A stretch of DNA of 64,000 bases, taken from the NCBI RefSeq assembly GCF_934295145.1, contig NZ_CAKRAS010000004.1:19632-83631 (forward strand), read 5' to 3'. Position numbers and translations under genes: made by a program. This document shows positions 9,025 to 17,730 of this stretch, in pieces. How positions within the stretch are numbered: the stretch's first letter is position 1; each line of letters starts with the position of its first letter. The stretch is from an uncultured Eubacterium sp. GTDB taxonomy: Bacteria > Bacillota > Clostridia > Lachnospirales > Lachnospiraceae. The notes under the pieces were generated by a model, which ran no database searches, had not been told where the DNA came from, and saw only the letters and a list, made by a program, of their open reading frames with translations.

Positions 9025-9614
9025 TTGAATGAAGAACTAAAAAAATCAATGAAAGCAGCAGGAAATGAAGCAAGGTATGATGCATATGCCAAACGTTTGT
9101 TGAGTGAAAAGATCGTGTTGGCAATATTCTGGTGAAAGTCGTGGATGAGTTCCGAGGGATGAAACCACAGGATGTAGTTCGGTACATCGATGGAGATGTG
9201 CGGATCGGCGATGTGCCGTTAGATCTGGGAATTACAAATGCCAGTGTTGAAATGCAGGAGAAAGCAGTAATCATTGGACTGAGTGATGAACTGCCAGAGC
9301 ACAACGAAACTTATGATTTGCACCGATTTCTAGGAGTTTTACTGTCAAACAACTTGGATTACTATGAAAAAGTTGAAATTATGGAAAAAGAATACGAATT
9401 AGAATTACCGGAAGAATGGGAGGAGGAGATGCAGGATATGTATAGTTTTGCAGCAGAAATTAGAAAAAAAGGAGAAGCACGAGGAATTTGCATAATGGCT
9501 AGAAATATGTTGAAAAATGGAGTGCCAATTAGCCAAATAGCTCAAATGGCAGAAGTAAGTGTAGAAAAATTACAAAGCTGGCTTCAAGAGACAGATGAAA
9601 TAACAAAGGAATAA
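9025..9614 (+). pseudogene. Broken Rpn-family (PD-(D/E)XK nuclease/transposase family) gene
   Basis: Frame 1 starts at TTG 9025 (AAGGGGG 9010-9016 upstream) and reads NEELKKSMKAAGNEARYDAYAKRLLSEKIVLA. It then hits a stop at about 9133. The family text resumes one base out of frame as ILVKVVDEFRGMKPQDVVRYIDG..., so one base was probably lost near 9122. The downstream frame (to 9614) jumps from GDVPLDLGITNAS to IGLSDELPEHNETYDLHRFLGVLLS. I judge that about 110 residues are missing there, including the catalytic core, compared with the usual ~300-residue family. The C-terminal half keeps the GEARGICIMARNML...ISQIAQMAEVSVEKLQSW helix-turn-helix-like tail. Almost certainly non-functional as a nuclease. 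Flanked by direct repeats. Confidence 0.8.
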
Positions 9615-9652
9615 TATAAAGAAGGAATTTGGCCTATAAAAAGAAAAAAATA

Positions 9653-9846
9653 AAAGACAGCCAAATCCGAACGGCTGTCTTTTTAAGGAGAAGGTATTTT
9701 TTTACTATGGGGGTAGTAAAAAACTTATAATGTATTGGGGGTTTTTACAGTTATTATAATAGCAAATGCGCGTGCATAAGTGTTCACAATCATTCATAAA
9801 AAATCATGGAAAAACTATGCAATTTTTATAAGACCAGAAAGTAATC
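9653..9846 (+). repeat. 193-bp direct repeat, copy 2 (contains terminator)
   Basis: Second copy of the repeat at 8521-8713, starting with the same AAAGACAGCC/GGCTGTCTTT terminator hairpin (9653-9686). It follows the broken Rpn gene, so the gene is bracketed by the two copies. Nothing further is seen between 9847 and the next gene. Confidence 0.9.
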
Positions 9847-9979
9847 AAGTTGTGAAGTGTCGTAATAATTGTACAGGAAGTACCGATTAATGGAAAAATT
9901 ATGAGTTAATGGAAAAGAACAAGTAACTTGTAAACATATACTAATTCCTCTATGATAAATAAAAAAGGCGGTGGTAAGG

Positions 9980-10156
9980 ATGGAAGAAATGACTGAAAAA
10001 GAATTAATTGCGGTATTGATAGACAAATACACAGATTTACAGCGTATTAAAAGAGCTAATAAAGATACCCTGAATGAGGAACTTGATTATCAGATTAAAG
10101 TCACCGTTGCAAAGTTATCTTCAATGGGAGTTAGCGTTGAAGATTTAACATTATAA
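9980..10156 (+). CDS. Small hypothetical protein
   Basis: 58 residues from ATG 9980 (AAGGCGGTGG 9965-9974 upstream), mostly charged and helical: MEEMTEKELIAVLIDKYTDLQRIKRANKD and so on. No signal peptide or membrane segment. I do not recognise a family. Its own terminator (10181) and a ribosome binding site suggest that it is expressed. Confidence 0.6.
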   Translation: MEEMTEKELIAVLIDKYTDLQRIKRANKDTLNEELDYQIKVTVAKLSSMGVSVEDLTL

Positions 10157-10180
10157 TAAGTGAGCAATATATAATCCCAA

Positions 10181-10219
10181 GGCGGATCTCCGACACACCC
10201 ATCGGATTTCCGTCTTTTT
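10181..10219 (+). terminator. Terminator after the small ORF
   Basis: GGCGGATCTCCGA pairs with TCGGATTTCCGTC, followed by TTTTTG. Confidence 0.85.
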
Positions 10220-10270
10220 GTGTATCCAAAAATGAGAACCTGAAAATCACAAAATTTTACGTAAAACCCC

Positions 10271-10299
10271 TTGAAAATACAGGAAATTCTGTATAAAAT
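10271..10299 (+). promoter_or_regulatory. Candidate promoter with palindromic operator for the pilus operon
   Basis: TTGAAA (10271-10276), 17-nt spacer, TAAAAT (10294-10299). The spacer is almost entirely an inverted repeat, ATACAG-GAAATT-CTGTAT (10277-10294), a good place for a repressor. About 220 nt of AT-rich leader follow before the first ORF. Confidence 0.5.
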
Positions 10300-10456
10300 A
10301 ATTCTGAAAAGTTATATTTAATTAAATAAGAATTATTACAACCCATTACAAAAATTACAACAAAAACAAAAAGGTGCAAAATAATTAATATTTTCACATA
10401 AAAAGTAATGTTTCTTGTAATGGTCTGTACTGTACAATACTTTTATAAAATAAATG

Positions 10457-10492
10457 ACAGAAAACGACAGAAAAAAACAGAACACTACAGAA
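10457..10492 (+). repeat. Four ACAGAA repeats at exact 10-bp spacing
   Basis: ACAGAA occurs at 10457, 10467, 10477 and 10487, one DNA helical turn apart, just upstream of the first ORF of the pilus operon. The phasing suggests a protein-binding array or an RNA-binding array in the leader. Function is inferred from geometry only. Confidence 0.75.
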
Positions 10493-10518
10493 TAGAGAGA
10501 AAGAAAAAAGGTACTGGC

Positions 10519-10725
10519 ATGAGTGATAGACAAAGAAAGACAGAGACATTCATAGTAAAAGTCATGAATCAGCAAAATGCGACCTGGCAGGGCAGTGTTA
10601 CCTGGGTCGATGAGCAGCGCGAGCAGTACTTTCGCAGTGCGCTGGAGCTGCTGAAGTTGATAGACGGAGCACTGGAAAAGAAAAATAATCACGACAGCGA
10701 TAAAGATAAAAGGAGGACGCCATGA
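10519..10725 (+). CDS. Small conserved-looking protein coupled to the pilus operon
   Basis: 68 residues from ATG 10519. Core TFIVKVMNQQNATWQGSVTWVDEQREQYFRSALELLKLIDGALE; I recall similar short proteins (TWQG.VTW, FRSALEL.KL) in other Clostridia but know no function. It has no signal peptide, so it is cytosolic. Its stop overlaps the tip adhesin start (ATGA at 10722-10725), implying translational coupling. The longer in-frame start at 10408 lies among the ACAGAA repeats and has no ribosome binding site. Confidence 0.75.
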   Translation: MSDRQRKTETFIVKVMNQQNATWQGSVTWVDEQREQYFRSALELLKLIDGALEKKNNHDSDKDKRRTP

Positions 10726-13700
10726 AACATACAAAGAAAAAACGGATATTAGCATTGGTACTTTGCATGGTGCTGGTGTTGAGTACAGCGATCACAGCAC
10801 TCGCTGTTGAGGGCGAATTTTATTATGTGCCGAAGGATACCGTGGAACTATCCCGTGAAATAATGAAAGATGGTGCGTCACAGGGAACTTTATACGCAAC
10901 CGTACCGGGAGGCGCATTCAGGTCAAGTGCAGACAATGCAAACCTGCAGATGGATATGCAGGAGGAAACGGCATCATCTACAGTAATAGAAGCTGTTCAG
11001 AAAGAACTGGAAGCTACAGGTAATACCGAATATACTGTTGATCAGACAGTTATGGGAGACATTTCCTTCTGGATCAGCACAGATGATAAAGCACAGATTC
11101 CTGAAAAAGCAATTAATTTCCGGTTTGAAAATACATCCCTGGATACATCAAAGGCAATGGGATTTGTCTATGACCGTTCAAATGGCACACTTACATTGTA
11201 TGATCTGAAAGAAGATACTCTTCAATTCGAAGAGGACGTGAAACTGGAAGCAGAGACAGTTGTGGTTGGTTGCTTTGATGTGGTTGAAAAGACATCAGAA
11301 GAAACTCAACCAGAAAATGAAGATGAAAATGTACAGACTGTAAGTACATCTGCATCTGGATATTCAATTAGAACTAGTGCAACAGATGGTGTAAATATCA
11401 CGGTTCAACACTATTTATTAGGAAACGAAACTGCTCCATTATATAAAGAATCAATAACACCTTTGACAATCTCTGATGAAATAACTAATTTAGGTTCACT
11501 GACAAATTATGAGGCTGTAAAAGTTGTTGAAGTAAATGATGGAATGGCATCAACTAATCCAATCAGCGGAAAAATTACACTTACTACAAATAAGACTTAT
11601 CGTGTATATTATAGAGCCAAAACAGAGGCAACGACTGGTTCTGTACAGATGTTTGATTATCAGGTAAATGGTCAAAACGGTGCAAGTATTAATAATGCAA
11701 GTAATTATGACGTGAACTCTACGGAAACAACCAGATTTGCAAGTGGAATAATTAAGGGTAACAGAGATGAGAATAAATACGACACGACAGTAAAAGTTGG
11801 CGAAAAAACAATATATATTAACACATGGGATAAAGATTCAAATAATAATACTGTAAACCAAGATGGTGATAAGGCTTTTGGCAATGGCAATGCTACAACA
11901 GGAATTATAAGTGGAGTAGATTATGCAACTGGTGCTTTGAAGATGAATAAGAATTCTTCTGGTCAGCAGATGTATGAACCGGGATTTTTTACAACAAGAG
12001 ATACAAAATCAGGAAAACAGGTTCTGGACGGTTATACATTGCAATTCTCGAGAACTGGTGATACCTATAAGATGACACAGGTGAATAAGCCATCAGGAGG
12101 AGGGATAGCAGCCAGCAGTGGAGATAATTTCTTCCCGTTAGACGATATTCGAAATTCATATCCTGATGATGCGAACGATAATGGACGTAATGATTATTTT
12201 GGAATGAGATATGATATCCAGTTCAAAATCGGCGATTATCTGGGAGACTTAAAGTATAAGTTTACAGGTGATGATGATCTGTGGGTTGTATTGGATGCCA
12301 AAAAAAAAGGTGGGAAAGTAATTGTAGATTTGGGTGGAATTCATTCAGCACTGACAAAAGAAGTTGATATTTGGAAGGAGTTGTTCCCGAATAACCCGAA
12401 TAAAGATAGAAATAGTCTGACAGAGGATGAAAGAAATGAAACACACACATTAACCGTTCTATATATGGAGCGTGGAGCATATGCTTCTAACTGTAATATG
12501 GAATTTACGCTTCCGAATAGTACAATTATTACTCCAAGTACAGTTCCTACAGCAGACTTAAATCTTACAAAAGTTAATACTTCTGGAAAGGTTATTTCAG
12601 GTGCAGAATTTAGTGTTACGAATGACAGCAATCAAAATGATACGTGGACAGTAACTTCTGGTACAGACGGAAAGCTTACGTTTACAGGATTAAAACAAGG
12701 ATATATATATACTTTAAGCGAAGTATCAGTTCCTTCACCGTATGTAAGAACTACAACGCCATGGAAAGTTAAACTGGAAGGAAATCCGCTAAAAGCTGTA
12801 TTGTATGATAGTACTGGAGCTACAGCACAGGCATTGGATGGAGACGGTACATATCATATTGTGAATGATTCTCAGGAAGATATTGTATCCAGGAGTGTAG
12901 AAAGTGATAAAACAGTTTCTGTGGAGAATTACGATAAGAGGACTTATCAGATTGATCTGACTGCAAGTTCAAAAGCAACGCAGGCTGTTACAACCACAAC
13001 TCCGTATGACATCGTTCTTGTACTTGACCAGTCAACAAGTATGAATCAAAAGTTTGTTGAATATACAAAATTCACGGGAACGATGAATGAGTATGGACGG
13101 ACGACATATTATGTAAAAACAAAAAGTGGTATATATCAGAAATTAACAGCAAAGTCGAGCGGATGGCCAAATTATACATACACATGGTCATACACAGATT
13201 CATATACGAATAAAACGGTAACAGTTGATACAAATACTACAGATATCTATGTGGCTAATAATTCTAGTACGACAAAACTTGAAGCTTTACAAACAGCAGC
13301 AGAACAGTTTGTGAGTAATGTGGCTGAAAAAAATGCAGATTGTCGCGTTGGCATAGTCACTTTTGCGGATTCTGGAAACATAAAAACTATTACAAACAAT
13401 AAATATACATTAGCAAAAGTTGGTAGTTCAAAAGATTCTATTGATTCGGTGATTGATAATTTACGGGCAAGTGGAAATACTATACCGGCAACAGGATTGA
13501 ATACGGCGAAAAGTATATTTGATGATTCGAGTAAGTGGGAATCTGTAGAACAGAATACTGGACGTAAACAAATGGTTGTATTCTTGACAGATGGAGTACC
13601 TGCACCGGGCGGTACAGATGATTTTAATGAAGCATATGCAACGGCTGGTGTGACATCTGCAACGGCATTGAAAAGTGCTGGAGTAGAAATTTATGCATTA

Positions 13701-15173
13701 GGTATATTTGGCTCTGCAAATTCAAATGGATATATGAATAAGGCAACCGTAAAACGTATTGATGAATATATGGAAGGTATTGCATCTGGATCAGATAAAT
13801 ATATGACGGCTGACAGTGTTGGCAATTTATCAAGCTTATTTGATAGTATTACAAGCAACCTTGATGTTTCCGTTACAGCAACTATCACGGATGTAATTGA
13901 CAGTCGCTTTGAACTTACTGCTGACCAGAAGAAAGCATTTGAAGCTAGAAACGATGTACAGGTTACTTATAACTCTAATGGAACCACAACCGTAACATGG
14001 ACAAATACAACCGTAAATAGCAAAACCGGAGATACACCAGGATGGCATGAAACCATTGAAATTAAAGCAAAAGATGATTTCATCGGTGGAAATATGATCC
14101 CTACAAATGGTCCTACTTCAGGAATTACGGTAGGTGACAATACAAAGTTATTCCCGCAGCCATCTGTGAATGTGAAGCTGTTGACACCAAGTATTGGTGA
14201 TAAGGAAATTACTTATTACAAGGGTGATACGATTGTGTCCAGTAAATTCTCCGGTGAACTGTTAGGAACCTATAAAATGACAGAATTGGATCGACAAACA
14301 GCAGTAACAAAAGGTATTCCTCAGTTATCAGAAGAACAGCTCGGTAAATTAAAGAATGGCCAAGAAGTTGAAATTCCATATAGCTATACAAATTCAAATA
14401 CAGATATTGAAGGTAAATTTGTATACGCGTATAGCAATACGAAGTATGAAGCAGAAGGTACAAAAGTTAATCCTTTAGAAGATCATACCGCAACAAAAGT
14501 AGGACAGGATGTAGAGAAGTATGAACTGACAGTTACATTCGTGCCAAATACAGTTCCTGAACGAAAAGACCTGTTAAAGGATACCGCAGTTCTTGAACCA
14601 AATACTGATGGAACCATCAGCGGAACAGTTGTTAGTGATGCATCCGCAACAGGTACATACAAAGTACATGTTCTTGCACTTTGGGCGATTGTAAAACAGA
14701 GTACAAGTACAGATTCAGATGGAAATCATCCAATGTTGAGTGGCGCAGAATTTGATCTGTTGAAAGACTCTAAAGTTTGCTACACAGGAAAATCAAATTC
14801 AGATGGCTTCGTAGAATGGTATAAAAAAGATGGAAAGAAAGTCTCATTAAGTGAGATGGAAAAAGGCACTTATACCCTTCGAGAAACATCAGCACCAGCA
14901 GGATACGCAAAGAGTGAAGTTCAGTGGACAATCGAGATAACTGATACTTCAGTAACAATTAAAGGTGCAAATGGAAATAATATAACACCTACTCAATTAC
15001 AAAATACTGGAAATACATATGATGCATATGTATACGAAAACACTCCAGTATACGCACTTCCTTCAACCGGAGGAAAAGGAATCTTCTTGTATATGATCGG
15101 CGGAATGCTTCTTATGGGAGGCGCCGCATGGATCTTATACAAGAACAAATGCAAGGAGGTGCTGAAAAGATAA
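10722..15173 (+). CDS. Large pilus tip adhesin with fibro-slime, VWA and Cna-B-like domains, LPSTG anchor
   Basis: 1483-residue surface protein. Signal peptide (KKKR then a hydrophobic stretch ending TALA, ~1-28). A fibro-slime/PA14-like domain lies around 410-600 (FTGDDDLWVV, VIVDLGGIH). A Cna-B/SpaA-like beta domain covers ~608-705. A von Willebrand A domain covers ~765-1050 with MIDAS residues in DQSTS (Asp769), interrupted by a Tyr/Thr-rich insertion. A second Cna-B-like domain (~1330-1410, GAEFDLLKD, RETSAPAGYA) precedes the sorting signal LPSTG (1446-1450), a membrane helix and a basic tail. First structural gene of the pilus operon, so probably the tip. DNA from ~11.3 to ~15.0 kb is clearly more AT-rich than both ends. 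Confidence 0.9.
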   Translation: MKHTKKKRILALVLCMVLVLSTAITALAVEGEFYYVPKDTVELSREIMKDGASQGTLYATVPGGAFRSSADNANLQMDMQEETASSTVIEAVQKELEATGNTEYTVDQTVMGDISFWISTDDKAQIPEKAINFRFENTSLDTSKAMGFVYDRSNGTLTLYDLKEDTLQFEEDVKLEAETVVVGCFDVVEKTSEETQPENEDENVQTVSTSASGYSIRTSATDGVNITVQHYLLGNETAPLYKESITPLTISDEITNLGSLTNYEAVKVVEVNDGMASTNPISGKITLTTNKTYRVYYRAKTEATTGSVQMFDYQVNGQNGASINNASNYDVNSTETTRFASGIIKGNRDENKYDTTVKVGEKTIYINTWDKDSNNNTVNQDGDKAFGNGNATTGIISGVDYATGALKMNKNSSGQQMYEPGFFTTRDTKSGKQVLDGYTLQFSRTGDTYKMTQVNKPSGGGIAASSGDNFFPLDDIRNSYPDDANDNGRNDYFGMRYDIQFKIGDYLGDLKYKFTGDDDLWVVLDAKKKGGKVIVDLGGIHSALTKEVDIWKELFPNNPNKDRNSLTEDERNETHTLTVLYMERGAYASNCNMEFTLPNSTIITPSTVPTADLNLTKVNTSGKVISGAEFSVTNDSNQNDTWTVTSGTDGKLTFTGLKQGYIYTLSEVSVPSPYVRTTTPWKVKLEGNPLKAVLYDSTGATAQALDGDGTYHIVNDSQEDIVSRSVESDKTVSVENYDKRTYQIDLTASSKATQAVTTTTPYDIVLVLDQSTSMNQKFVEYTKFTGTMNEYGRTTYYVKTKSGIYQKLTAKSSGWPNYTYTWSYTDSYTNKTVTVDTNTTDIYVANNSSTTKLEALQTAAEQFVSNVAEKNADCRVGIVTFADSGNIKTITNNKYTLAKVGSSKDSIDSVIDNLRASGNTIPATGLNTAKSIFDDSSKWESVEQNTGRKQMVVFLTDGVPAPGGTDDFNEAYATAGVTSATALKSAGVEIYALGIFGSANSNGYMNKATVKRIDEYMEGIASGSDKYMTADSVGNLSSLFDSITSNLDVSVTATITDVIDSRFELTADQKKAFEARNDVQVTYNSNGTTTVTWTNTTVNSKTGDTPGWHETIEIKAKDDFIGGNMIPTNGPTSGITVGDNTKLFPQPSVNVKLLTPSIGDKEITYYKGDTIVSSKFSGELLGTYKMTELDRQTAVTKGIPQLSEEQLGKLKNGQEVEIPYSYTNSNTDIEGKFVYAYSNTKYEAEGTKVNPLEDHTATKVGQDVEKYELTVTFVPNTVPERKDLLKDTAVLEPNTDGTISGTVVSDASATGTYKVHVLALWAIVKQSTSTDSDGNHPMLSGAEFDLLKDSKVCYTGKSNSDGFVEWYKKDGKKVSLSEMEKGTYTLRETSAPAGYAKSEVQWTIEITDTSVTIKGANGNNITPTQLQNTGNTYDAYVYENTPVYALPSTGGKGIFLYMIGGMLLMGGAAWILYKNKCKEVLKR

Positions 15174-15194
15174 AAATAACTGATTTAGCTTTTC

Positions 15195-15211
15195 AGCGGC
15201 CTACCGCCGCT
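15195..15211 (+). other. Hairpin between tip and backbone genes
   Basis: AGCGGC-CTACC-GCCGCT without a T run; not a normal terminator. Possibly an RNA-processing or stability element that lets the backbone be made in excess (inference). The remaining 120-nt gap holds only the backbone ribosome binding site. Confidence 0.4.
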
Positions 15212-15293
15212 ACAACAACTAATTAATTTAACTATCTTCCCGGAACGGGACAAGATAAACGGGCAGAGCCCTAAAAGAAAAGGAGACAACGAG

Positions 15294-16742
15294 ATGAAAA
15301 AGATGAAAAAATTCTTCGCAGTGATTTTATCACTCGCAATGGTACTTGGAATGAGTATGACTGCTTTTGCAGCAGATAGTAAAGTTGCTATTAAGCTTAA
15401 AGGATTAGATGATGCAACTACTGTAAAGATTTTGCAGATTATTGAGCCAAATAAAGGTACAACATCTGGCTGGGCTTTTAAAAATGGTGCTGGTGCAAAA
15501 TATGCGGAAGCATATAGTGTAGAAGATACTGACGCTAATGAACAGGCTATTATTTGGGGATTAATTAAATATAAAACACCGAGTGTAACACTTCCGAGTG
15601 GTGTTACTGCGATTGATGCCGATGCAACAAAAATTGCTACTGCCCTTCAGAAAGTAGAGAGTTTATCAGGATTTTCTAATACAGATTCAAAGACTTCTAC
15701 AGAAGTAAGTGTTGCTGGTGTATACGCAATTAAAGCTACTGGTGAGAATTATACTTATAAGACAATGTCAGCGTATGTTGGATTTGGCGGTGTGGACAAT
15801 ACAAAGTATCCGGAATTAACAGGAACAGAAGTAGATGCTAAAAAATCTCCGGCAACTGTAGTAAAAACAACAAAAGATGCTGATAACGCAGTTGCAATTG
15901 GAGATATTGTAACATACGAAATCGAAACATATGTTCCAGTTATCGATCCTACAAAAACTGAAAACAGAACATTTACAGTTACAGATACAATCACAGGTGC
16001 AGACTATTATTTAACAGGTGACGGTGCTATTAAAAAAGTTACTGTTGATGGTACTGACAGAACAAGCGAGTTCGATATTGTACCAAATGGAACTACATTT
16101 ACGGTAAACTTTAATTCATTAGTTCAGTCTTTATCTAATGAGAATGCTGGAAAGAAAATTGTTATTACATATACTGCTAAAGTAACTGCTGTTTCGGTTG
16201 ATAATAAGGCAAATGTAAATTCTACAGACAAAAAAATAAATGGAAATACAGTAAAACTGTATACAGGTTCTATTGAATTAACAAAAGTAGATGCAAAACA
16301 TACAGATAAAGGATTAGCAGGTGCTACATTTAATGTATTTAAGGATGGTGGAGTGACTCCATTAAAATTCACAAAAGATACTACTGATGGAGCATATAAA
16401 TATGATCCAGAAAACGGTAGTGCAGATATTGTTACAGCAGATGGTGGTAAATTAGTAGTAAAAGGTCTGGACAAGGGAAGTTATCATTTTGAAGAGACTG
16501 TTGCTCCAGATGGATATTCTATCAATACAGATGGATTAACTGTTACATTGACATATGATGGAGATAAAGCAACAGCTAATTTCGAGAGTAAAGGTGAAAA
16601 TAATGTAGTTAAAGATAGTACTCTTAATTCACTTCCTGCAACAGGTGGTATCGGTACTACAATCTTCACAATCGCTGGTTGCGCAATCATGATCGCAGCA
16701 GCAGGTTTCTTCTTCGCAAGCCGCAAGAAAGCAAACAGATAA
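15294..16742 (+). CDS. Major (backbone) pilin, SpaH/EbpB-like, LPATG
   Basis: 482 residues. Signal peptide MKKMKKFFAVILSLAMVLGMSMTAFA, N-terminal pilin domain, a middle beta domain (VTYEIETYVPVIDPTKTENRTFTVTDTITG, isopeptide-forming pilin type), a Cna-B/SpaA domain (ELTKVDAKHTDKGLAGATFNVF ... KGSYHFEETVAPDGYS), then LPATG (447-451), a hydrophobic helix and RKKANR. Lys183/184 after TGTEVDA lie where class I pilins carry the pilin-motif lysine used by class C sortase (tentative). AAAGGAGA lies 7-8 nt before the ATG. The middle of the gene is AT-rich; the signal peptide and anchor ends are not. Confidence 0.92.
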   Translation: MKKMKKFFAVILSLAMVLGMSMTAFAADSKVAIKLKGLDDATTVKILQIIEPNKGTTSGWAFKNGAGAKYAEAYSVEDTDANEQAIIWGLIKYKTPSVTLPSGVTAIDADATKIATALQKVESLSGFSNTDSKTSTEVSVAGVYAIKATGENYTYKTMSAYVGFGGVDNTKYPELTGTEVDAKKSPATVVKTTKDADNAVAIGDIVTYEIETYVPVIDPTKTENRTFTVTDTITGADYYLTGDGAIKKVTVDGTDRTSEFDIVPNGTTFTVNFNSLVQSLSNENAGKKIVITYTAKVTAVSVDNKANVNSTDKKINGNTVKLYTGSIELTKVDAKHTDKGLAGATFNVFKDGGVTPLKFTKDTTDGAYKYDPENGSADIVTADGGKLVVKGLDKGSYHFEETVAPDGYSINTDGLTVTLTYDGDKATANFESKGENNVVKDSTLNSLPATGGIGTTIFTIAGCAIMIAAAGFFFASRKKANR

Positions 16743-16779
16743 TCAAACCCAATAAGTAAAATTATTGAGTGAACCATAG

Positions 16780-16806
16780 AATCGGGGGCGATAGCCGCCC
16801 CCGATT
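16780..16806 (+). other. Strong hairpin between backbone pilin and sortase genes
   Basis: AATCGGGGGCG-ATAGC-CGCCCCCGATT, a perfect 11-bp stem without a proper T run. Probably a partial terminator or 3' stabiliser giving high pilin and lower sortase expression. Confidence 0.6.
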
Positions 16807-16852
16807 AATTCAAAGAGATAAAATTTGAACTACAACAACAAGGAGAGCCCGG

Positions 16853-17728
16853 ATGAAAAAGAAAGTCAATAAGTTATTCGTTATTATCATATTTTTAGCC
16901 GGTTTGTCCTTATTGCTGTACCCATTGGTAGCAAATCAGTGGAACAATCACAGACAGAAGCAGTTGATCAGCAATTACGAAAACTCGATTGAAGATCAGA
17001 CCGCAGCAGGAACCATTGATTACGAAGCGGCCATGGCGCAGGCGCAGGCATACAACGATGCGTTGCTTCCAAGTATTTTGCCAGACTCTTTCGCAGTGGC
17101 AGCGGCCAGTGAGGAAGATGCAACCTATGAAAGCTGTCTGAATCTGGCAGGAGATGGCATGATGGGAATTGTAGAGATTCCAAAGATCGCCATTAAACTT
17201 CCAATTTATCATGGAACCAGTGATGAAGTGCTACAGAAAGCGGCAGGACATCTGGAAGGAAGTTCACTTCCAATTGGCGGCGAGAGCACACATGCAGTTA
17301 TTTCCGCACACCGTGGATTACCGAGTGCATCACTTTTTACCGATCTGGACCAGATGGAGATCGGAGATCATTTCCTGATCCATGTGCTGGATGAAACTCT
17401 TTGTTACGAAGTGGATGATGTTTCCGTGGTAGAGCCGGAGGACACAGCAAAACTTGCCGTAGTAGATGGCGAGGATCTGGTGACACTGCTGACCTGTACA
17501 CCTTATGGTGTAAACACACAGAGACTTCTGGTACAGGGACACAGAGTACCGTATGAGGAGCAGGCAGTAGCGGATGAGAAGACACCGCTCAGTGGAATCA
17601 GTTTACATACAAATTATTTGCTTTGGGTAATTGTCGGAATGGTAGTTACCGGAGTATTTATCCTTATATTATTTATCAGAGAGAAGAGACTGCGTAAGAA
17701 AGCAGAAGAGACAACGAAGGAATCCTGA
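16853..17728 (+). CDS. srtC: Class C (pilin polymerising) sortase 1
   Basis: 291 residues: N-terminal membrane helix (8-25), sortase fold ~100-235, and a C-terminal second membrane helix typical of class C. Catalytic His153 (SAHRGLPSASLF), Cys215 (LTCTPYGVNTQR) and Arg224. The segment before the catalytic domain (ILPDSF) may hold the lid. It joins pilins by a Lys-Thr isopeptide bond outside the membrane. Start at AAGGAG plus 7 nt. Two nucleotides separate it from the next sortase. Confidence 0.95.
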   Translation: MKKKVNKLFVIIIFLAGLSLLLYPLVANQWNNHRQKQLISNYENSIEDQTAAGTIDYEAAMAQAQAYNDALLPSILPDSFAVAAASEEDATYESCLNLAGDGMMGIVEIPKIAIKLPIYHGTSDEVLQKAAGHLEGSSLPIGGESTHAVISAHRGLPSASLFTDLDQMEIGDHFLIHVLDETLCYEVDDVSVVEPEDTAKLAVVDGEDLVTLLTCTPYGVNTQRLLVQGHRVPYEEQAVADEKTPLSGISLHTNYLLWVIVGMVVTGVFILILFIREKRLRKKAEETTKES

Positions 17729-17730
17729 GG

